Positions 59,742 to 64,000 of a DNA stretch of 64,000 nt are shown here, one piece after another. The notes under the pieces were generated by a model. It did no database searches, was not told where the DNA came from, and was given only the letters and a program-made list of their open reading frames with translations. The translations under genes were made by a program, and so were the position numbers. Numbering within the stretch: position 1 is the stretch's first letter; each line of letters starts with the position of its first letter. Source of the stretch: Adenophora triphylla var. japonica (lineage: Eukaryota > Streptophyta > Magnoliopsida > Asterales > Campanulaceae); assembly GCA_022495995.1 (NCBI GenBank), contig JAFEMH010001288.1, positions 372,001-436,000 of the forward strand, in the 5' to 3' direction.

Positions 59742-59771
59742 CCCGTCGAATTTCGACGGGTTACTCACTAG
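59742..59771 (+). other. Helitron 3' terminal hairpin and CTAG end
   Basis: CCCGTCGAATTTCGACGGG forms a stem with 9-base arms. After it come TTACTCA and CTAG, then T from the host site. The spacing (11 bases from stem to end) is the Helitron terminator layout. Confidence 0.82.
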
Positions 59772-59970
59772 TTATAGATAAAACAAAAATATGTCCGTTG
59801 GTTTTTTTTTTTTTTTTGTAATTTACATTTTTTTATAAACCAGTTCAAAATTTTAAGTAGAGTGGATGATATATTGACACATGGCATAATATGAATGGAT
59901 AAGGAAAATATTTCCGTTGGAAATACAAATTGAAAATGTGTCTAACAGACATATTCCTTTTTCAAAAGTT

Positions 59971-60003
<33 letters not shown>

Positions 60004-60334
60004 AGACATGTTGTTATAATGAGTGGGTTTCATTTCAACTTGGCAAGTGGAGAGCACATTTACAATTTGTGCTAAACTTCGTGCGTGAGTCACACAGGCA
60101 AGTGAGGTGAGGAGCTTTCACCATGCACGCTTGGGAGTCATCTGGCAGACAGAAAATAAAGTTGATCATTGATGACCTGTTAAAAGGTCACCACTGTAGG
60201 TTATTTTCACCTCCACATCAGCAAGCCCGGATTGAATTTGTTAACTGCTCATGGTCTTAAGGTGAAAATGTTTGACCAATGTAGCTGACCAGTTGAGCAT
60301 CTCAACATTAGAATCTATTTTTGAGGCTGGGGAG
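59772..60334. other. Intergenic between Helitron and second hAT element
   Basis: AT-rich with T runs at 59801-59818 and 59969-60001. No gene or repeat family is recognised. The last 8 bases (60327-60334) are the left target duplication of the hAT element. Confidence 0.5.
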
Positions 60335-61390
60335 TAGAGCCGTCAAGTTGGGACGGTCGCGTGGGGACGTCCCGTCCCGCCATAAAAATGGGACGGGATG
60401 GGACGGAATATTTTAGCCTCGTCCCGTTTCGTCCCGTTCCCGTCGCGGGACAACCTAGTGCGATCCCGCCCATCCCATCCCGTCCCGCGTCGTTCAACAG
60501 AGCCTTAAATAACAGACCTTCTTGATGTGTATGAACTTCACTAACTTCTTTCAAGCTCAGTTCTCGTGCATTACTTGTGTTATCAGTCAGAGTAGCAGAG
60601 CCTCTCTGTTGGGCATGGGCAGCTGCACTCTGAGCCTCAAATTGACTTCGTACAAACATCCTTTAGTAGCTAATTTGCTCTCTCATGCCAGGTTTTACCA
60701 CCTCCAAGCCTTCAGCAGCTTGGTTCATCATGTCCAGGCCCAGATTAAGCCGATAGCGAACGTGTTCATTTGAAAGAAGTTCAGGCGGAATAAGATCCTT
60801 CCAACCCAGATACCAATTCTTTCAAGCGGAATAAGATCCTTCCAACCCAAATACCAACTGGACACTTCTTCAAATTTTGATTTTGAGCATAACCAATGAT
60901 ATAATGCATATTCCCACTTGTCGAAGAAAACATCCATTATATAAAGCATGTAATGAATGGGAATAACAGAAGCCCATGTCCGCACCGAATGAAACTGATC
61001 AAGCTTTTGCTCTGCCGGATTAACTTGGAAACTCTTGATGACTTCAAGCAATTTCGGGACAATATATCAAACCATTATTTGTTCCCAGCTGTTTGGATCA
61101 AAAACTGTCTTCCAGGGTGACAAAATATAGTAAGCGGACATATCATTTGGGATAGCAAGCGTTAATCGGTCGTGGCCTTGGCGCCTAGTCAACGCTTAAT
61201 CCCTCCTAGTAAACGGGTCCCGCATTGTCCCGCGGGATCCCGCAATGTCCCGAGGGATCCCGCGTCCCGCAAATGGGACGGGATGGGACGGAGTATTTTA
61301 GTCCCGTCCCATCTCGTCTCGTTTCCGTCGTGGGACAACATAATTTCGTCTCGTCCCGTCCCGTCCCGTATTTCCGAATTGGCAGCTCTA
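60335..61390. mobile_element. hAT-type element carrying a captured splicing-factor fragment
   Basis: The left end TAGAGCCGTCAAGTTGGGAC and the right end (reverse complement TAGAGCTGCCAATTCGG) are inverted. The GC-rich subterminal regions (GGGACGGGATGGGACGG-type) are like those of many plant hAT elements. Flanks CTGGGGAG (60327-60334) and CTCGGGAG (61391-61398) match at 7 of 8 bases, fitting an 8-bp hAT duplication. No transposase. The interior carries a STIPL1-like gene fragment on the minus strand. The size (1056 bp) is close to that of the hAT element at 45-1076. Confidence 0.82.
60517..61051 (-). pseudogene. Captured C-terminal fragment of a STIPL1/TFIP11-like splicing factor
   Basis: The minus strand has LEVIKSFQVNPAEQKLDQFH, then WASVIPIHYMLYIMDVFFDKW and YLGWKDLIP. 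Further on it has LNLGLDMMNQAAEGLEVV (about 60700-60760), QFEAQSAAAHAQQRGSATL and ELSLKEVSEVH (60520-60650). This is the GCFC-domain and C-terminal part of the plant tuftelin-interacting-protein/STIPL1 family, which acts in spliceosome disassembly. A 41-bp tandem duplication at 60785-60866 and frame changes break it. It lies wholly inside the hAT element. Confidence 0.82.
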
Positions 61391-61542
61391 CTCGGGAGGA
61401 GGACAAATTTTCATAAAGCAATGTTAGGGCACAAATAAATTCATTATATAATTTTGGATATAAGAATTGACATTAATCAAGGAATACTTAATTTAAAATT
61501 GAAATCTACAATTACAAGCGTAACATTCTAATTATGGGAAAT

Positions 61543-61906
61543 TGTATTTTGGGTCCCAAAGTTTGGGGGTGCTCACAATGTTGGCCCTCTTTTTTTACTA
61601 TTATCAGTTTAGGCTCCAAAGTATTCATTTTTGTCATGTTATGATTTTTAACAAGTTTTGTTAAAAAAATTCATTAAATGATCACGTACAATTCATGTGT
61701 TATTTAACAGAGGATGTATTGAACAAGATTTTTTTTTTCATTTTTGTTTTGGTGCAAATTGAATGAAAATGAATAGGTTAAATATAAAATATTGATATCC
61801 CTAAATATAATAAATATTGATATCCCTAAATAGAAAATAGTAAAAAGAAGGGCCGACCTTGTGAATACCCCTAAACTTTGGGGCCCAAAATATGCAATAC
61901 AACCTT
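61543..61906. mobile_element. MITE-like element with inverted ends
   Basis: TTGTATTTTGGGTCCCAAAG then TTTGGGGGT (61544 onward) is inverted relative to ACCCCTAAACTTTGGGGCCC then AAAATATGCAATACAA (61868-61903). The interior is AT-rich and repeats AATATTGATATCCCTAAATA. No clear target duplication was found. The ends resemble Mutator-like MITEs. Confidence 0.6.
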
Positions 61907-61944
61907 CTAACAATAATCATTACCAATTTTACTTGAAAGCTTTA

Positions 61945-61951
61945 ATATATA

Positions 61952-62046
<95 letters not shown>
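61945..62046. repeat. TA microsatellite
   Basis: About 50 TA units with one interruption near 61955. Confidence 0.97.
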
Positions 62047-62049
<3 letters not shown>

Positions 62050-62173
62050 ACCACTTTTGATGGAGGAGAGATGTAGAGAGTGTGTGGGTATGAGAGAGAG
62101 AGAGAGAGTATGAAAGAAAATTATTTCTATTAATGCGTAAATGGAAGCGTGCTTCCTACTGAATACAAGCTCT

Positions 62174-62183
62174 CCTTATATAG
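62174..62183 (-). promoter_or_regulatory. TATA box of a retroelement-type promoter
   Basis: The minus strand reads CTATATAAGGAGAG, a strong TATA box. About 130 bases upstream (62310-62325) the minus strand has AAGTGACGATGGGG with an as-1-like TGACG. The block sits downstream of the minus-strand retroelement frames, as a 3' LTR or a pararetroviral promoter would. Confidence 0.5.
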
Positions 62184-62455
62184 ATGGAGAGAGAAAACTA
62201 TTACAGGCACCCGTCCATACTGGACATCATATCTTTTACAAAAGAAATAAAACAAACAACTTTTACAAAAGTAGTGAACATTATTGCAGGCGGGTACACC
62301 TTGGGCCCCATCGTCACTTGCCAATAATGACTACATTACAAACGACTTTACTTTACTTTAATAAAGCAAGATTCTTGCTGTCCAAAGCAACCATTATTGC
62401 TTAAAGTCCATTGTATTCATTTGCCGACATATTTGAGTGCGGTCTTTGCTGTCAT

Positions 62456-62689
62456 TCAACCCGTGATATTATGGAGATGAATTAATCTTATCTTTAAATT
62501 AAGTAACTTTATCTTTTGTTTTTTAGCCCACCTCACATTATCTAGGGCTGTGACCAGATTAGTCCATACATTTGCATTTCTCCTGAATTCTTCTTTTATT
62601 TCGTCATCAAGCTCCTTAATTTCCTTCCGGAGCTTCCTTTCCTTCTTATTAATTTCATCAAAAGCAGATTTAATGGGATTACTAGTCAT
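62456..62689 (-). CDS. Small coiled-coil protein of the terminal retroelement
   Basis: 77 residues, rich in Lys and Glu, with a predicted coiled coil (KERKLRKEIKELDDEIKEEF). It follows the larger minus-strand frame (62697-63335) by only a few bases. It may be the end of the same polyprotein with a frame change, or a separate small product. Family not recognised. Confidence 0.4.
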   Translation of the reverse strand: MTSNPIKSAFDEINKKERKLRKEIKELDDEIKEEFRRNANVWTNLVTALDNVRWAKKQKIKLLNLKIRLIHLHNITG

Positions 62690-62696
62690 TGCACCT

Positions 62697-64000
62697 TTAA
62701 TCTTTGGCTGGGGCTTTCCCTTTTGATGCAGCTTTAGCTTGCTGAGATATTGCCTCTATTAAGAAGTCCCAAATGTCTTCTTGAGTTGGCTCGGGCTGAG
62801 TCTCGCCTGCCAGACAATTGAAAGAATTAATGGAGTCCATTGATCCATGAGATGAAACAGTTTTCATTGAGGCGTCATCCTTTGCCGCTTGAGTAGGAAA
62901 TGTGGAGAGGAATTGGTTCTTCATGTGATCTAGAACCTTGACCATAATTTTTTCTTCAGATTCTTTGGGGTATTTTCTCTGAAAGTAAATTTTTAGGCTA
63001 CTCATGGAGCCAGGCTGGAAGCATTGCTCTTTAGACCCTTGATTACGATCATCCTTAATAACAGTTTGAATTTTAACTATCAAATTTTTTAAATCTTCCT
63101 CATTCATTCTACCCCACCATTTAAAAAAGAAATTCCTTTGTAAAATTGGAATATCAAGATCATCATGAGAGATGGATAATGTCCACCTCCAAATCCATGA
63201 GATTTGAAATTTTGCAAAGAATAGGAACGGACATTGTCTAAAAATTAATTTCTCTGTTTGCAATTGTGCAACTAGTGGACTATTATCACACCAGGGATTA
63301 TATAAATCTCCAACTTCTTTTGGTAAAATTTCCAAAGAATGATCAAATTTTGACCACCAGTTATAAAACCAATTTGGAACGGGTTTTTCCAGGATTTCCG
63401 GATTTATTGAGAAAAATCAAGAATGTTTGTTCTTGGGGTTTTGGTAATAAAATACCTTTGAAAATGCTTGGATATAATCCCAATAATTAAAATAGGCATA
63501 TTGCCCTTCAGCTATTTTCACAGCTTTATCTCCATTGAGATTTAATCCCCATTCTCTAGGGAGCAGAATTTTATTAATATGACATTTACTATAATTTATA
63601 AATTTTTCTTCACTACTAATATTGTAGTGATGGGCAATCGTTATTGATTCAGTAAATATGAGCAATATTTCCAGATTAGGTCTTGCCTGCCCATGGAGGC
63701 CTGGATAACCTCTAGATTCGAGGTATCTGGTCTTAATTGACCAGGCATCATTTCTGATAATTTTGAGGTCCTCATCCTCAATATACATCACAAATTCTGT
63801 GATTGAATTTTCATAATATTCCTGCTCCTAAGTATTCAGAGCTATTGTCATATCTCTATAAGATATCATCGCGTTGGGTGCTGAGGTGGAAGCCATTTCT
63901 TCCTTTTTACTTGGTGCAGAGGATTGCTGCATATTTCTTGGCCTAAAGGGATAAATTGGCCTGATTGGTATATTGGTAGATTGGCAGATTGTCCAATCTT
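62697..64000 (-). pseudogene. Retroelement or endogenous-pararetrovirus-like coding region (partial)
   Basis: Two open stretches, 63417-63791 and 62697-63335, belong together on the minus strand; between them the frame is interrupted. Features: aromatic-rich motifs (YFNYWDYIQAFSKVFYYQNP; PNWFYNWWSKF; FQISWIWRWTLSISHDD; FFFKWWGRM), then a Ser/Gln-rich acidic tail. I have seen this type of aromatic WW-rich domain in plant retroelement and caulimovirid-like polyproteins, but I cannot assign a lineage. No reverse transcriptase or protease is inside the window; it continues past 64000. Adjacent stop codons and frame breaks suggest an old copy. Confidence 0.5.

Larger units (their letters stand above)
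35072..59771 (+). mobile_element. Giant Helitron candidate (24.7 kb) carrying captured gene pieces
   Basis: The 5' end is TCTATATATAATATTAAAGC after an A (35071). The 3' end is a 9-bp-arm hairpin CCCGTCGAATTTCGACGGG (59742-59760), then 11 bases ending CTAG (59768-59771), then T. These are the hallmarks of plant Helitrons: TC start, 3' hairpin about 10-12 bases before CTRR, and A/T insertion. Inside, on the same strand, are an RPA1-like gene (40488-43008) and a Rep/helicase gene (45022-55026), the two proteins encoded by plant Helitrons. Both are broken, so this copy is not autonomous. Pieces of at least five host genes lie within it. Joining the flanks gives a continuous repeat-like sequence (GGATTAA then TTATAGATAAAAC), consistent with one insertion. 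Nested Helitrons or later insertions inside are possible. Confidence 0.72.

Overview
This is nuclear DNA from a flowering plant, most likely a eudicot. The evidence is AT-rich non-coding DNA, GT-AG introns, short exons, many Stowaway MITEs, and genes that match well-known plant families. I cannot name the species from sequence alone.

Layout. Positions 1-5004 are the 5' part of a Ty3/gypsy LTR retrotransposon on the minus strand: a 2.76-kb LTR, a decayed tRNA-Met primer site and a gag gene with two zinc knuckles. A 1.03-kb hAT-type element with an exact 8-bp target duplication splits the gag. Positions 6000-33900 are a gene island with five intact genes: a glycolipid transfer protein (GLTP1-like), a CRIB/RIC effector of ROP GTPases, phytochelatin synthase, a long-chain fatty alcohol oxidase (FAO), and, on the minus strand, the mitochondrial succinyl-CoA ligase beta subunit. 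I could follow each coding sequence exon by exon, and each gives a product of about the normal family length. At least seven clear Stowaway MITEs, a minisatellite array and a 49-bp tandem repeat lie between and inside these genes.

Positions 35072-59771 look like one very large Helitron (24.7 kb). It has a 5' TC end, a 3' hairpin followed by CTAG, and an A/T insertion site. Its own genes lie on the plus strand: a single-stranded-DNA-binding RPA1-like protein (40488-43008) and a Rep/helicase (45022-55026). Both are broken by frameshifts or stops, and the Rep active-site region is damaged. The Rep/helicase has an unusual N-terminal region built from repeated two-exon cassettes. Scattered in the element are pieces of host genes, several antisense: eIF3h, F-actin-capping protein alpha, dehydroquinate dehydratase/shikimate dehydrogenase, the spliceosomal protein SmE and a PPR protein.

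Positions 60335-61390 are a second hAT-type element, which carries the C-terminal part of a STIPL1/TFIP11-like splicing factor gene. The window ends (about 62100-64000, minus strand) in a retroelement or endogenous-pararetrovirus-like coding region with a promoter-like TATA block at its 3' side.

The five intact genes are ordinary, unrelated housekeeping or stress genes and do not form a pathway. The most interesting material is the Helitron and its captured gene cargo.
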